Assembly (NCBI GenBank): GCA_003024785.1
Contig: PUQB01000034.1
Location: forward strand, 1-64,000
Reading direction: 5' to 3'
DNA: 64,000 nt
Source of the DNA: Selaginella tamariscina
Lineage: Eukaryota > Streptophyta > Lycopodiopsida > Selaginellales > Selaginellaceae
Made by a program: the position numbers and the translations under genes. This document shows positions 1 through 11,597 of this stretch, one piece after another. The stretch's first letter is position 1, and every line of letters begins with the position of its first letter. The notes below the pieces were generated by a model. That model was not told the DNA's origin. It saw only the letters and a list, made by a program, of their open reading frames with translations, and ran no database searches.

Positions 1-451
1 ATCGTCAACATTGATTAGGGGTCCTCACAGTGATGCGTGGGTTTTTGACTACTGCACTAGGGGGTCCGTCTTGAAGGAGTGTTACCTTCGGCATACATGT
101 GTGTTTGCCGTTGAAAAGGATAAGACCATGGTTGAGGACCTGAACAAGTGGATAGATTGGGTCTCAACTGAGTACCCCAACGATTCCATAAAGGCGTATT
201 TAAGAAAGTTCCCTCCAGATAAGTGCGATAGCTCTGAAGGTGAATCTGGTTCAATCTCAGAGTCTGAGAACGAACTTCAATCAGATATTAGACCGGAAGT
301 TATCTCGAGGAGTACAGAACATTCGCACACTCCAGGACCCATGGAAACATCAATAAAAGATGCAGAAGATCTTGAACCATCTCACAAGTGGCTTAGACCT
401 TCTTCGCCTCACTCAGAAGGTAATAGCGAAGAAGAATTGATAATGAATTGA
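1..451 (+). pseudogene. 3' end of ParB/methyltransferase-like gene, copy C
   Basis: This is the C-terminal part of the ParB-like/methyltransferase-like protein whose fuller copy lies at 48,957-52,052. The window opens inside it. Relative to that copy the first bases carry a frame-breaking insertion (reading INID-stop instead of IVNLI), so the open frame resumes at about position 11. The visible part holds the SAM-binding-like stretch (WVFDYC...GSVLKE, then FAVEKD), a segment with DLNKWIDW, and an acidic Ser/Glu-rich tail that ends in the same stop as the other copy. Nucleotide identity to 51,603-52,052 is very high by eye. It may be a pseudogene, or the break may be a consensus error. Confidence 0.6.
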
Positions 452-720
452 TAAAGTGACGAATAGTTGTAAATGAGTGTAACATAAGGCATTTTTGTAT
501 ATTTCTTTTATATTTGTACAGAAAATAAATTCTCAAGGATTAATGAAGCTTTTAGTTCAAACATGGGTCACACATTAACAAGGTAAATAATATACCTTGA
601 TAATTTTAAGGTCAACTAATTATCATTTTGCAGATGTAATGAAATTAATTGAGAACATGGATTTTCAGCATTGCCATGAGGTAAGAGAGGTGTTTGGCGA
701 CAATTTCTTGTGCCACATGT

Positions 721-1888
721 CAGAATGACAGAGTTTCATGCAGGAAATGGATAATAATGCAGCTCAAAACATCGTTACCATGGGGCCACTTCATCATCAT
801 TTTTATTGGCTTCAGTTCCGAAATCAATTTCTTCAGCGCATGCAATATCTGAATCTTGTAAGGATGATGTACAATTAAATGATGAAGGGATAGGCAACGA
901 GATAGTGGCAACGGATAAATGTGAAAGGGAGCAAACAAGTGATTTGCAAAGTATTCAAGAGGCAACGCCATCTCATGTTACTCATGGCCATATTGTGTTG
1001 TTGGATGTCAATGGTGTTCTGCTTCATCGACAAAGGCCCCAGGATAGAAAAAACAGAAATCAAACAAGGAGATTTCATTCCTTGTCATGGTAAATTTCGA
1101 TATTGATATTATTTTTCGTCCAGGGTTGGATCGTCTCTTTCAAAAGCTTAAGGAGATGGGTGCGCTTGTGGGGATTTTGGTCATGCATGCAGATTCATAA
1201 CTTAACACCGCTGTTGAATTTACTTAAGAAACATTGTAGTGTTGCAGAAGAGGTGATTCGTAAAGATGGATTTTTGACTAGCGAATGTGTCATAAACCTC
1301 TCGAATTTCAGAATATAAGAAAGGAAAGCAAGCCATACTTCTTCAAGAATGAAAGAATAATTGGGACTCATGGGGAGATCAGTCGCTTAAGGATAATGAA
1401 GAACGCTCAGATGTTAGTAGTAGACGACTCTCCTCAGAAGGCTATGCTCAACCAAAACATTGCTTGTATTCATCCAATCACTTTCAATCCATATTCTGAT
1501 ACCGATATCATGGATGAGCTAGTGAACTACTTGGATACGTGGCCTCAGAAAAGAAGAATCTCGAAAATTTTTGTGAGCAGTATCCACCGTATCATACATT
1601 TCCTGAAGCTTTTCTTTCTCGTGATATTGAATTTTATAAAATGAAGGATAGCAACCGGGCGCTTTATAATATTATTCTTAACTTTATGCAGACCTTCTCT
1701 TATCACATCTTATGTATTAACAAGGATGGCAACTCCCAATTGCATTCGTGAGAGTGTTAAGTGGTGGCAACAACATCAAGATATTGACCAAAATGATTTG
1801 ATTAATCTGGAGAGTGATGATTTAGACAAAATGAAAAGATTTCTTTGTATGATAGAAAGAAAGTATTATAAAAAATTAACATGTTGAT
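721..1888 (+). pseudogene. HAD-superfamily (FCP1/NIF-like) phosphatase, frameshifted copy
   Basis: This is a second copy of the intact gene at 52,308-53,489. All main blocks survive: the serine-rich N-terminal region, the nucleophile motif (LLDVNGVLLH), the mid-domain and the VDDSPQKAMLN motif. The frame is broken repeatedly by single-base gains and losses, for example in the G run near 782, the A run near 1,050, near 1,104, in the G/T run near 1,175, near 1,267 and near 1,542. About 20 bp is missing near 1,680. The upstream gene fragment is in the same order and orientation as at 51.6-52.05 kb, so the two genes were duplicated together. Small indels outnumber substitutions, so part of the damage could be assembly noise. 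Confidence 0.65.
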
Positions 1889-2160
1889 AAGAAAATGATT
1901 TCATTTGTAATTATGTTTGATAGTATTTCTTCATTATTGTAAACTATTTTTAGAATAATATGAATATTCTAAGATATTTTAGGAATATTTCCTTACTAAG
2001 TAAGGTTATTGAAGGATTAATTAATTAATTAATTAATATTTAAGGCTTAATTACATATTAATTAAATGATTAATTAATAATTAAAACTTAAGTATATTAA
2101 TTAGTAATTTATTTTATATTCCCATTTTCACGTATCATGCCCACTTTAGTTACAACGTGC

Positions 2161-4914
2161 ATATAGGCACCAAGGAAGGGATAGATATTGTAAAGTATGC
2201 AATGTCCATGGATCCCACAACACAAATGACTGTTACCAGCTAACCAAGCTCCTAAGTAGCACGCCACCCCAGATCGGCGCCTGGGTTGTTGAGCGACAAG
2301 AGGCGGATCACCTAGGGGACCGACAGTATGGGGGCCATGGTGGTGGCCAACCCTACCACAGATCGCGGTCAGGAGACCGCAACCAGAGGTCCCACTCCTG
2401 GGAGCGACAACAAAACCGACCGAGGTACAACGATAGAAATAGACGGTTGGAACGTCGGGAGTTGATATGCACGCTGTGCAATGAACACCATCTCCAATGT
2501 ACCGATGCCCCTGGATCGCAATGCTCAAACCCATGCTGGAAGCACATGTACCAAAAGCCACAGGGGTGGCCGAGGGACCAGCCCCAGCCACAGCAACACT
2601 AGGTCCCACACCATAGGCCCACCATGTAGAGATGTCACCCCCCGAGCTGCAATGCGGGGCAATCACGAGGTCACACACCGGGCGTATCAGCAAGGTAGGC
2701 GCCATGTAGGCACCATCTTTGGAAAGACAACAAGGGGTGAGCTAGGGCACGCCCACTTTTCACAGGAAAGATCGACCATTCCTCAGTAGCAAAGATGATG
2801 GAGTGGACCACACAGAACAAGCCGGTGACCATCCAGCACATCCGAGTGCGATACGAGGGCCAGGATAGGATCGTGGCACTCGTGGCTCTCAGGTTCTCCA
2901 GATTTCAGGAGTTGATCAGCAAACCCAACGTGCGGAGGGTGCGGAAGCAGATGTGATTGCTCAAACTTTTTGATGCCCCATGGGGAGAAGTGGAGAAGCC
3001 CGGATTTGCAGCGTGGGCTAGCCATTTCATCTAGACCATACAACTGGAGACGGCGAAAACCAAGCGAGAGGAGCTACGATTCAGATTAGGTGGCTCTACG
3101 AGCTTCTGCTCAATCTCAACGAGTTGGCCGCAATGTTCTGTCTATCGAAAAATGGCACACTCATGGACGACTTGGGGGAACCCAAACGCCAGTGGTTCCC
3201 CACCAACTGGGATGAAATCGCAATGTCCCGACTCTCCATACAGGAAGGGGACGACGTGGACGAGTTCCTAGCGCTTACAGTGTTTATGTTCACCAGAAGA
3301 ACAGAGAGGCAAATCACCACGTGACTGGCGAGCGCCCTCTGCAACACCTGGGAAGGAGTCATAGTGGATTGTGCAAACTGCCTCAGGCACTACATGATAC
3401 CGGCCCTGACCCACGGCATCAACGGGATCCAGAAGGGAACTGGACAAAGGCTCACGATGGCGGGCCATCTCAGCGTGATGATCACCTGGATCATCAGCCG
3501 AAGCCCGACTCCCCTACCGAGCAGTTCTACTCAGACACCATTGAGGAATCGGGAACAGGAGAACATGCGGGTTCTAGCCAAACCGAAGAAGGGAAACAGC
3601 CGGACACCCTGGAGTCTTTGTGGAAACGTGCGAGAGAAGACTCCCCTGCGGAGCAAGCTAGCGGAAGAGGACCACGAGGAAAGGATCGAAGGGCCTCCAC
3701 CACGGTGTCCCCACCGGTAGTTCCTGGAGCAAAGGCCCCACCAATCCAAGGGCTACGGAACACGGGGGAGTGTTCCGCCGGCCCCTCATAGGCCAATGAA
3801 GTGAATAGCGAGGAAGACACAAGCAACGTGCTGAAATGAACATACAAATACTTCAACGCGAAGGGGCTATGGATCTCTACAATGCATATGGATCTGTCCA
3901 AGGCCTTCAGTCAAATCCGGAAGTCCGTAGCGGTGTACTATGGGTTGGATCTTGCGGAGCACGACGCAATAATACAGGAGCTCACAGACAATTACGAACC
4001 GCTCAAAAGGAGGCCCGAGAGTACTCGGACCAGCTTATCAAGGGAGTCCACCTTTGGGACATCATGGAAGCCGAGAGGAAGCAAGCAAAGGAGACGTGTC
4101 AACAGTTAACCAATAACTTGGATCAACTACAGATCAAGTATGACCACATCCAAAAGCTCCACGACCAACTAGGGCAAGAGTTTGAGCAGGTCACGGCAGA
4201 GGAGCGGCAGGTTTTTGAGCTTGGATCCACACTTGAGCAGCACGAAGCAGAGCTCAGTCAGGTTTACCAGGAGCTGGCTATGGCCAAAGAAGAGCTGTAC
4301 CGAGCCACCAGCCAGCTGAAATCATCCCCGCATCCTCCTCAAGAAACCCACACCCGAGTCGTATGGAGCTCTGGTAACCGTCTCCCCACTCTCAAAGCGC
4401 CAACCAGCCGAAGACCCACAGAACTTGGCACGGACCATCAAGGAGCTAGAGGTACACACCCAGCTACAGGCCCAACTCCTCGCGGCAAGGGAATCGGACC
4501 CTAAACCCGGATGGTTAGCTCAAGCAAGTTCGGAGCAATAGGCAGGGTCCGAGGCAAAGCTCCGAAGGGTGATCGCACTACGGGAGGTGACCATCACCAC
4601 ACTAAAGACCACGCTAGCTGCAATAAAGAACAAAATCACCATGTATCGGGAGCTCCAAGGGGCATATGTCTAGAGCACATGGCCCGAGGATAGGCCAACA
4701 AATAAGTCCGGGCATCTAGTTGACGGTGGTCAGACACCGTCACACGGCCAGCCGGCAGACGCTAGCCAGCATGGACGAGTGACGGGACGAAGCGCTAGAT
4801 AAGCGAGGTACCTCAGGTACGAACTGATAGTGACCTATGTCAGGCGGCAGCATAACCAGATAGATCCGATCATCCAGACCAACTACCCAGGTACATAGGA
4901 CAGCACGTGTAAGG
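2161..4914 (+). mobile_element. Degenerate retroelement-like internal region (gag-like, unclassified)
   Basis: No intact gene is present, but the plus strand carries protein-like fragments. About 2,290-2,590 encodes an Arg/Ser/Gly-rich stretch followed by a Cys/His cluster (CTLCNEHHLQC), like a nucleocapsid end. About 3,100-3,520 has several open stretches with one stop (MFCLSKNGTLMDDL, VDEFLALTVFMF). About 3,836-4,504 encodes a charged coiled coil. A long LTR follows directly at 4,915 in the same orientation, so this may be the decayed internal part of an element ending in that LTR. I do not recognise the family. Reverse-strand open frames here look like shadows. Confidence 0.4.
3836..4504 (+). 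CDS. Coiled-coil ORF in degenerate retroelement
   Basis: This 222-residue frame has a long heptad-rich segment from about residue 55 to 165, rich in Glu, Gln, Lys and Leu (for example TCQQLTNNLDQLQIKYDHI and LEQHEAELSQVYQELAMAKE). A Pro/Thr-rich tail follows. Nothing indicates an enzyme. Its position between gag-like fragments and an LTR suggests a structural, gag-type protein of a retroelement. The start codon is uncertain because the first about 30 residues do not look conserved. Confidence 0.35.
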   Translation: MNIQILQREGAMDLYNAYGSVQGLQSNPEVRSGVLWVGSCGARRNNTGAHRQLRTAQKEAREYSDQLIKGVHLWDIMEAERKQAKETCQQLTNNLDQLQIKYDHIQKLHDQLGQEFEQVTAEERQVFELGSTLEQHEAELSQVYQELAMAKEELYRATSQLKSSPHPPQETHTRVVWSSGNRLPTLKAPTSRRPTELGTDHQGARGTHPATGPTPRGKGIGP

Positions 4915-6297
4915 TGTCATAGTTTTTACTATGACTCGACCCTTTACTTTGGACGTTGAGTATTGTTACCTACTGTACTATGTTGACGGACCCTAGATGT
5001 AATGAGAAACAGCCCCACTTAGTGCACTTAGGTGTTTAGGGGTAGTCCGGTTGGCTATCTTTAGATGTCGCGAGAAACTCTAAGCGAAGGTAGCACTTAC
5101 CTTCTAGAAAACCCACCCCCAATTTTGACGTCCTAGTTTGACATGTTAAATAGGGTTAGGAACACCCCTAGGGTTGACCTAACCCACCCTAAAAACCCCA
5201 CCCCCTTGGGTAGGGTTTAAGGGTTAGAGTTAGGCTAAGTTAAACACTCTCTCATTAACTTAATAAGGGCTAGCTAATTTAGTGCCAGCCCACTTACACA
5301 TACAGGAAAGGGGGAGGGCTCCATCACATAAATAAGAAAGTATGTAGGAGTGAGGGTTCCTGGGTTCATGACTGAGCTCGTTACTCTTCTACTGGTGCAA
5401 GCTCTAGCTTGTGTCGTCAAGGCACAACCCTCTGTTGTGCTGCCCTAACTTCCAAACGACAGGGGTACGTCCCACCTTCGGAGTAACTTACCCTTAACGT
5501 TGGCGAATCCATGCCTAGAAGGTCTTGTCGGGCTGCACATTGCAAGAAGCAGAGGTTGAGGCTTGTCTCCAGCCTCCTCCTCCACGTCAAGCTAGGAGCA
5601 ACACTCACAACTAACCAGGACACGTTTGTGTCCTTGTCTAACTGTGGTTGTGGGTTCTTGCTTGACAGGGTTTCCTTACCGGGTCTTGAGGGATAATTGA
5701 GGGGTTCTAGAGTTGGCATTTAGGAGCCACATTTATGGCACTTGGTGCAACTCTCGAATCTAGGGCATGATAACCCACATCGAGGAAGGCAGTGTCACAT
5801 AGAGATGGCTAAACGTCACACGATACAACGCTCGAGGCACGCCCTTTGGGGTTGTGTCATGGACTTGTTGCCAAGGGGTTGGATACTTTGACAAACATAC
5901 ATGCTTGTGCTCGCACTAAGGTGCTAAGCCTTGGGCATTTGCTCAAGGAGGTTAGGTCTCGTAACCAGGTGTGCTTAGGCACACTTGACTAGGGGAGTGT
6001 CCTCCTTGGAATCCATGGGTTGAATAACCTAAGCTTGTTAACAAGAGCCTTTTCGTGAAGTACTCAAAAGGTCATGTACTTAGGGTTTTTGAACCTAACC
6101 TTAGGGAGTTTACTTAATAGAACACTCGTGTCCACCTACAGCTCACACTCATGTCCTCACTAAGTACTAGCCCTAGGTCTAGGGTATGACATGGCCACCC
6201 AAACCCTTAGGGGTTAGTCGTGGTTCAAGGTACCCCTTGTCGCCCTAAAGAGGTTGTACTTCTGGATGAGGGTGATTCCTCAAGGGGTAAGTGACGA
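4915..6297 (+). mobile_element. Long LTR, 5' part (interrupted by a gypsy insertion)
   Basis: It begins TGTCATAGTTTTTACTATGA and is the reverse complement of the LTR at 30,845-32,662. It stops at GACGA, where the gypsy element inserted, and continues at 12,103. The joined LTR is about 1.65 kb, against 1.82 kb for the complete copy. It contains no gene; short open frames such as those near 5,417-5,719 recur in the other LTR copies as repeat sequence. Confidence 0.8.
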
Positions 6298-6791
6298 TGT
6301 CAAGCCACGATCCAGGAACAAGGAAGTGAACAAGATTCCAAGAACAAGGAAGCTTAACTCAGAAGCAGGACAGGGAGCAGAACAAGAACTAGGAACTAGG
6401 AACAAGACAAGAGCAGGAGGCAAGGAGCAAAACAAGACAAGAACAAGACAAGACAAGATTCATCGTAGAAAGACTGGTGTTGATAGTAACTGATTGTATA
6501 ACAATTAGGTCAGAGCTTTTATGCTCACAACTCCAAGCTAATTTGGTCATGAGTCTAATCTGGTCATGAGCTAAAAATAGTGACCCTTATCCTTTAGGCA
6601 TATCCTGTAGAATATCTGTAGGAATATCCTGCAGGCATATCCTGTAGGTATATCTTATAGGCATATCCTATAGGAATATCCTGTAGGTATATCATGTAAG
6701 AATATCCTGCAGGCATATCCTGTAGGTATATCCTATAGGCATATCCTGTAACCCGTATTCTGTATCCTGCATCCTGTATTGGGTTGTGACA
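6298..6791 (-). repeat. LTR of the chromovirus (3' LTR)
   Basis: On the plus strand it starts TGTCAAGCCACG and ends GGGTTGTGACA. It contains a tandem array of a 13-bp motif (consensus like TATCCTGTAGGCA) at about 6,597-6,775. Confidence 0.9.
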
Positions 6792-6829
6792 GCACCTCCT
6801 CCCCTAATGACGAGTTTCACGAGTCTTGG

Positions 6830-8040
6830 GACCTAGTTTAGCAGGATAATGCCGATGGAAAGCAGCAACTTTGGAAGAAGCATGAAGTAAGTTGGATGTA
6901 GGTTCCCAAATGCAATCGGTAGGCATAACCTTTCCAATCCACCAAGTATTGAAGTTGGCGGCGATGAAGACGAGAATCAAGGATGGCTGCAACTTTGTAC
7001 TCAGGTTTACCATCAATGACTACAAGAGGGGAAGGAGAAGAAGCATGATCAGGAAGAGAAGAGAAGGATGATACGGCTCCAACAAAGAGGTGTGAAACAC
7101 AAGATGAAGTTTCACCATAGATGGTAACTCAAGTCGGAAAGCTACAGGATTAAAATTAGCCGCAATCATGTAAGGGCCCAATCGTTGAAAATCCAACTTA
7201 AAAGAAGGCATGTTGGTGCGAATATGCCGATGAAGAAGCCACACAAGATCACCAATCTTGTATGCAAGTGTTGATTGACGATGAGCATCAGCATGACGCT
7301 TGTACCATTCCTGTGCCTGCTAAAGATGAACCTGGAGATCCTCATGTACCTGACGAAGATGCTAGAGACAATCCTATACTGCAGGAGCGGAAGAAGGAGA
7401 AGCAGGAAGAGCAAAGTCAAAACGTGGATGGTCTGTAAGAGCAAAGAAAGATGTCTGGCCTGTAGATGCGTGAACGGAGTTGTTGTAGGCAAACTCCACC
7501 ATTGGAAAAAGGTCCAACCAGTTGTCTTGTTGGTAACTAATGAAGCAGCGAAGATATTGCTCCAAGGTCTGAATTGTGTGTTCTGACTGCCCATTAGATT
7601 GTGGATGGTATCCTAAAGAAAGGTCCACTTTAACTTGTAAATTCCGGAAAAGTTCTCGCCAAAACTTAGACATGAATTGTGGGCCTCGATCAGAAACAAT
7701 GTTCTCAGGAAGACCATGGTGTCGGAATACTTCATGGATCACCAACTCAGCAGTTGTCTGGCATGTAGCAGTCTTGTGACATGGTAAGAGATGAGCTGTT
7801 TGGTGAAACAGTCAACCACCACAAGAACTGCATCAAATCCACGAGAAGGAGGAAGATCTGTGAGGAAATCCATAGAAATGGATCTCCAAGGAGTAGAAGG
7901 AACAAGAAGAGGATGAAGAAGACCAGAGGGTGTATGACGAGGCATCTTTGACCTATTGCAGGTGTCACAACTCCGTACAAACTTGTCCACAAAACCTCAC
8001 AACCTAGGCCACCAATAGTTGCGAGTCATCAACTCAACTG
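6830..8040 (-). pseudogene. Integrase and chromodomain of the chromovirus
   Basis: The zinc-binding end (CDTCNRSK) lies near 7,950. The catalytic core follows: SMDFLTDLPPS (first Asp), IVSDRGPQFMSKFW (second Asp), and SNGQSEHTIQTLEQYLR (the Glu region, here SEHT). The C-terminal SH3-like part ([20 protein letters not shown]) is joined to a chromodomain-like block ([21 protein letters not shown]) near 6,860-7,010, which places the element among chromoviruses. Chromodomains bias integration to particular chromatin. Several frameshifts are present. Confidence 0.85.
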
Positions 8041-8497
8041 TCTTGGCCACACCAAAATGTCCTGTAGCCGGGGTATCATGACAATCTGTACCACACGAGT
8101 CCTGCAAACACCAACAGGAACGTACAGGACCTTCCCGTACAAGAGTCCGTCCTATATGGTAAACAACTTATAATCTGTATGGAACTAGAGGAAGAGGAAC
8201 TTGCGATGTTAGGACTAATGTGTGAAAACACATTCCTTGCCAAGTCGTTTGTAGCCAATTGCAAACGGATGTCCTGCAGGAGTGTGGAATCTGCTGGAGC
8301 CTGATGAACTTGTAGTGCTGCAAGCCGAAGTCGATCAGGACCCAACAACACTTGCTTTTAACAGTCATATGCAAGATCACCGGGGTCGATGCAAGGTAAG
8401 AGCGCCTAGACAATGCATCCGCCTTGCCATTTTGAAAACCATGTATGTAGATGATGAGGAAATCAAAACGTGATAGGAACTCCGCCCACCTAGCTTG

Positions 8498-9358
8498 TCA
8501 CCAACTGAGAACTTGAGCCGTTTGAAAATACTCCAAGTTCTTGTGATCCGTAAAAACTTGTATAGGATGCACAGCACCTTCTAGGAAATGCCGCCACTCC
8601 TCAAACGAATCCACAATGGCCTTGAGTTCCTTGTCATGAATCTCGTAATTGATCTCCGCCAAAAGGAACTTACGAGAGTGAAAAGCTACAGGATGAAGCA
8701 ACTTCTCTTCTCCAACTTGTGATAGAACAGATCCTACTGCAAAATCTGACACATTTGCTTTAACAAAGAAGGGACGAGAAGGATTAGGATGTGCTAAAAT
8801 CGGAGTTGTCGTGAAGTCGTCCTTAAGTGTTGTGAATGCATGTTCCGCCTTGTCGAACCAAGAGAACACTCCTGTGCACTTGGTGAGTTCCGTGAGTGGA
8901 AGTACACGCTTGGAGAAGTCATGTATGAAACGCCTGTAGAAGTTTGCAAAGCCAAGGAAACATTGTACGTCTCGTACAGACTTGGGCTTCTCCCACTCCA
9001 ATAGTCTTCACCTTATGCATGTCCATGGAAACGCTAGCAAGAGAAATGATGTAGCCCAATAACTCCACAGTATCCCTGTCGAAGAAACACTTCTCCAACT
9101 TCACAGCCGATCAAGAAGTTCGGGATCAATGGCAACGGGCCGATTCCGAATGATGACTTGATTCAAACCTATATAGTCCACAACCAAACGTAAACTCCCA
9201 CCTTTCTTCTTAATAAAGAAGATAGGTGCTCCTGCAGGGGACTTTGAGTGATGAATGAAGCCGGATGCCAAATTTTCCTCGATATACTGACAAAGAACCT
9301 CCAATTCTGTAGGTGATAGTGCATAAATCGGTCCGAACGGTAGAGTCTTTCCTTCCAC
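8498..9358 (-). pseudogene. Reverse transcriptase and RNase H of the chromovirus, RT core deleted
   Basis: The N-terminal RT block reads LPFGPIYALSPTELEVL, then ASGFIHHSKSPAGAPIFFI, KKKGGSLRLVVDY and PELLDRL. The text then jumps within a few bases to KLEKCFF and LLGYII. The catalytic segment that normally lies between them, with the YxDD metal-binding motif, is absent (about 100 residues by comparison with family layout). RNase H follows (FFVKANVSDFAVGSVLSQ, HPVAFHSRKF, NYEIHDKELKAIV, VFTDHKNLEYF). The enzyme cannot be functional. Confidence 0.85.
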
Positions 9359-10159
9359 AAGATCGATAGGACAGGCGTAGGACCTATGAACAGGAAGAAC
9401 TGCAGCCTTGTGCTTGTCAAAAACGTCATGAAAGGAGTGATACTTGGATGGCAGGGAAGGAGGAGGAGAAGAAGAAGGAGGAGAAGAAGAAGGAGAACAG
9501 GAGAAGAAGAAGGAGGAACAGGAGAAGGAGATTGAAAAACAGGGAAGTCAGATATAGGAAAGATAGAAGAGGACGTAGGAGTTACTTGAAAGGCAAAAAG
9601 ATGAAAAGGAGCAGGATCAGTGACAAGTTCATGCATGGTAGTGGTAAGAACTTGGAGAGGAGAAGGAGGGAGTTGTGATTAAAAAAGAGAAGGATTTTGG
9701 TGGTGGAACAGAAAAAGAGTAATGAAAAGAGGCAAGATTGGGAGAAACATGTGTGGATGTTGACAAGTGTACAGGATTAAAAGAATCTTGTACAGAAATC
9801 CGTGGATGTACAGGAGTGAGGAGAGCCTATGAGTGTGTTGACGAACCAATAGAAGGTGGATCCTATTGAGGAGGAACTTCAACACTAATACAAGATTGGA
9901 AGAACCTTGTACAGGAATCTGTGAACTTACAAGAGTGGAGAGAGCATGCAGATCTGCTAAGGAACTGACATAAGGTGAATCCTGTCGAGAAGGAGTCTTC
10001 AACACTGATACAGGAACAAGCACGGTCTATCCTGTAGCTTGTACTACCTCAGACACTAAGGATGTATCCTGCACATAGGAAGGTACATGATTTATCCTGG
10101 TTGTCGGAGAGGAAAACATGAGCATCCTAAACCTCTAGTCGATTTGAGGATTTGCAATA
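9359..10159 (-). other. Protease-RT spacer with low-complexity purine tract
   Basis: This is retroelement internal sequence without a recognisable domain. From 9,448 to 9,540 the plus strand is almost pure purine (AGGAGAAGAAG-type), which reads as poly-Leu/Ser on the coding strand. No gene can be supported. Confidence 0.5.
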
Positions 10160-10433
10160 ACGAACTATGGCATGCCCAAAATAATGGGAGTCGACTGAGT
10201 CTTGATCAAGTTGAAGGAAATCGAATAGCTGAATGCGCCATGACTGCAAGAGAGAGGTTTGGTAGCATGAGTAACTACGCCAGAAACAATCAGATGACCA
10301 TCGGTCACCTCTATAGAAACTGCACGCTTCAACTTCACCACCGGAATGCCATGTTGAGTTGCAAAAAGTGTCATCCATGAAACATGCATTTGCACCAGTG
10401 TCTAACAGGGCAAACTCCTTGAGCTCTCGATTA
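10160..10433 (-). pseudogene. Aspartic protease region of the chromovirus
   Basis: Directly after gag on the minus strand lies the retropepsin signature LLDTGANACF near 10,370-10,410, preceded by LNNRELKEFA. A frame change follows before the expected ILGMPWL-like block (IILGMP near 10,165). The product would cleave the Gag-Pol polyprotein. Confidence 0.75.
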
Positions 10434-11501
10434 TTAAGATGAATGTGTACAGGAAACTTGAGTGATGGAATGGTATGAGCAGCACCAATGGAGCCTGCAC
10501 CTACATCCAACTTTGTGGCTCCTAGACGAAGTGAACATTGAAGTTTTCCAACTGAACTTTAGCTTCAACTTCACACATCTTGAACTTCCTGGCTTTAATA
10601 GGACATTCGCCGCCTTGTGTCCTGCTTCACCACAATACAAACATAGATTCTCACTATGGCAACGTTGCTTCTCAGCAGCGGAAAGTGAGCCACGCTTGTA
10701 TTTCTCAACCTCTATAGGAACTACTCCAGAAAATGTCACATGAGTATGTACCACAGCTGCAAGATTGGTTTGCAGGAACTACTGACGGGATTTTTCTTAA
10801 TGACGCTTGAACAAGCAGTTGTCACAGCGAACGGCCTGTTGCATGATCTCCGTTAATGTTTAGACATCCGGTAACGTAAGGAGAAGGTCCTTCACGTCAT
10901 CCCTCAACCCAAAACGGAAGAGTTCAATCAATGCAGTCTCGTCCCATGGAATGTTTGTGCAAAGTTGTTGAAATTCGGATCCATAAACAGAAGCTGGTCG
11001 AGATCCTTGTGTGAGCTTTCATAATTTCGTGCATGCGGAATGGTACTTATCGGGATCTCCAAAGCAAGCTTCAAAGGCAGCCACAAAACCTTTAAAGTCT
11101 TCCATCAATGGGTCATCACGCTCCAGCAAAAGGGCAACCCAAGACTGTGGAGATCCATCCAACTAGTAAGGATGCCAAAAGGCCAACCTTTTATGCATTA
11201 GTCGAGTAGTGGCGTGGTTGCATGCGGATCAAAAGCCTGATCTGATTCAGGAACCCTTAAAAATCAGCACGATTGCCATTGAACATTTATGCATGCTGAT
11301 CTTCGGCTCCGAAGAAGTGTTCGATGGAGAGGAAACCACGGATGCTTGAAAGAGAGCCTGTGCAGCAGCCTTGGAGGATGCATCAGCAGCTGCATGCGCC
11401 GTGTTGGTAGAACCTTGCAGATCTGTGACCACTTGGCGCAAAGTGGTTAACTCATGAAGCAATATTTGGTGCTCGCGTTGAAATTGCTCAAAATCAGCCA
11501 T
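10434..11501 (-). pseudogene. gag of the chromovirus
   Basis: The start is taken at the ATG at 11,501, which opens MADFEQFQREHQ and a Gln/Leu-rich helical segment, as in plant gypsy gag. The frame then breaks several times. The central part (FKGFVAAFEACFGD, LIELFRFGLRDDVKDLL, MQQAVRCDN) is typical retrotransposon gag. A CCHC zinc knuckle (CLYCGEAGHKAAN) lies near 10,600-10,645. Its last cysteine is lost by a one-base deletion, but is readable in the neighbouring frame. The product would assemble the virus-like particle and bind RNA. Confidence 0.8.
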
Positions 11502-11597
11502 GATTTATGAAAGAAAAAAGGAGGAAAACGAAGGAGAAGAATCAAGGAAAAAAAGTAGTTAGAAATCGGAAAGCTATAAAAGCAGTTACTATCAAAC

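Larger units (their letters stand above)
1..2160 (+). repeat. Segmental duplication matching 51,603-53,775
   Basis: The two blocks run in parallel with near identity, including the non-coding stretch between the two genes and the AT-rich 3' flank with the TTAATTAATTAATTAA run near 2,020. Similarity stops abruptly after the shared CGTGCAT at about 2,160, which corresponds to about 53,775. On the other copy, an inverted repeat of the same region begins at exactly this point. Confidence 0.85.

Noticed and set aside
2109-2705. 198-codon minus-strand frame
   Set aside because: The opposite strand encodes a gag-like Arg/Ser-rich and Cys/His segment; the minus frame has no recognisable domain and is probably a shadow.
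9448-9678. Lys/Glu/Arg-rich plus-strand frame
   Set aside because: Translation of a purine-only tract inside a minus-strand retroelement.
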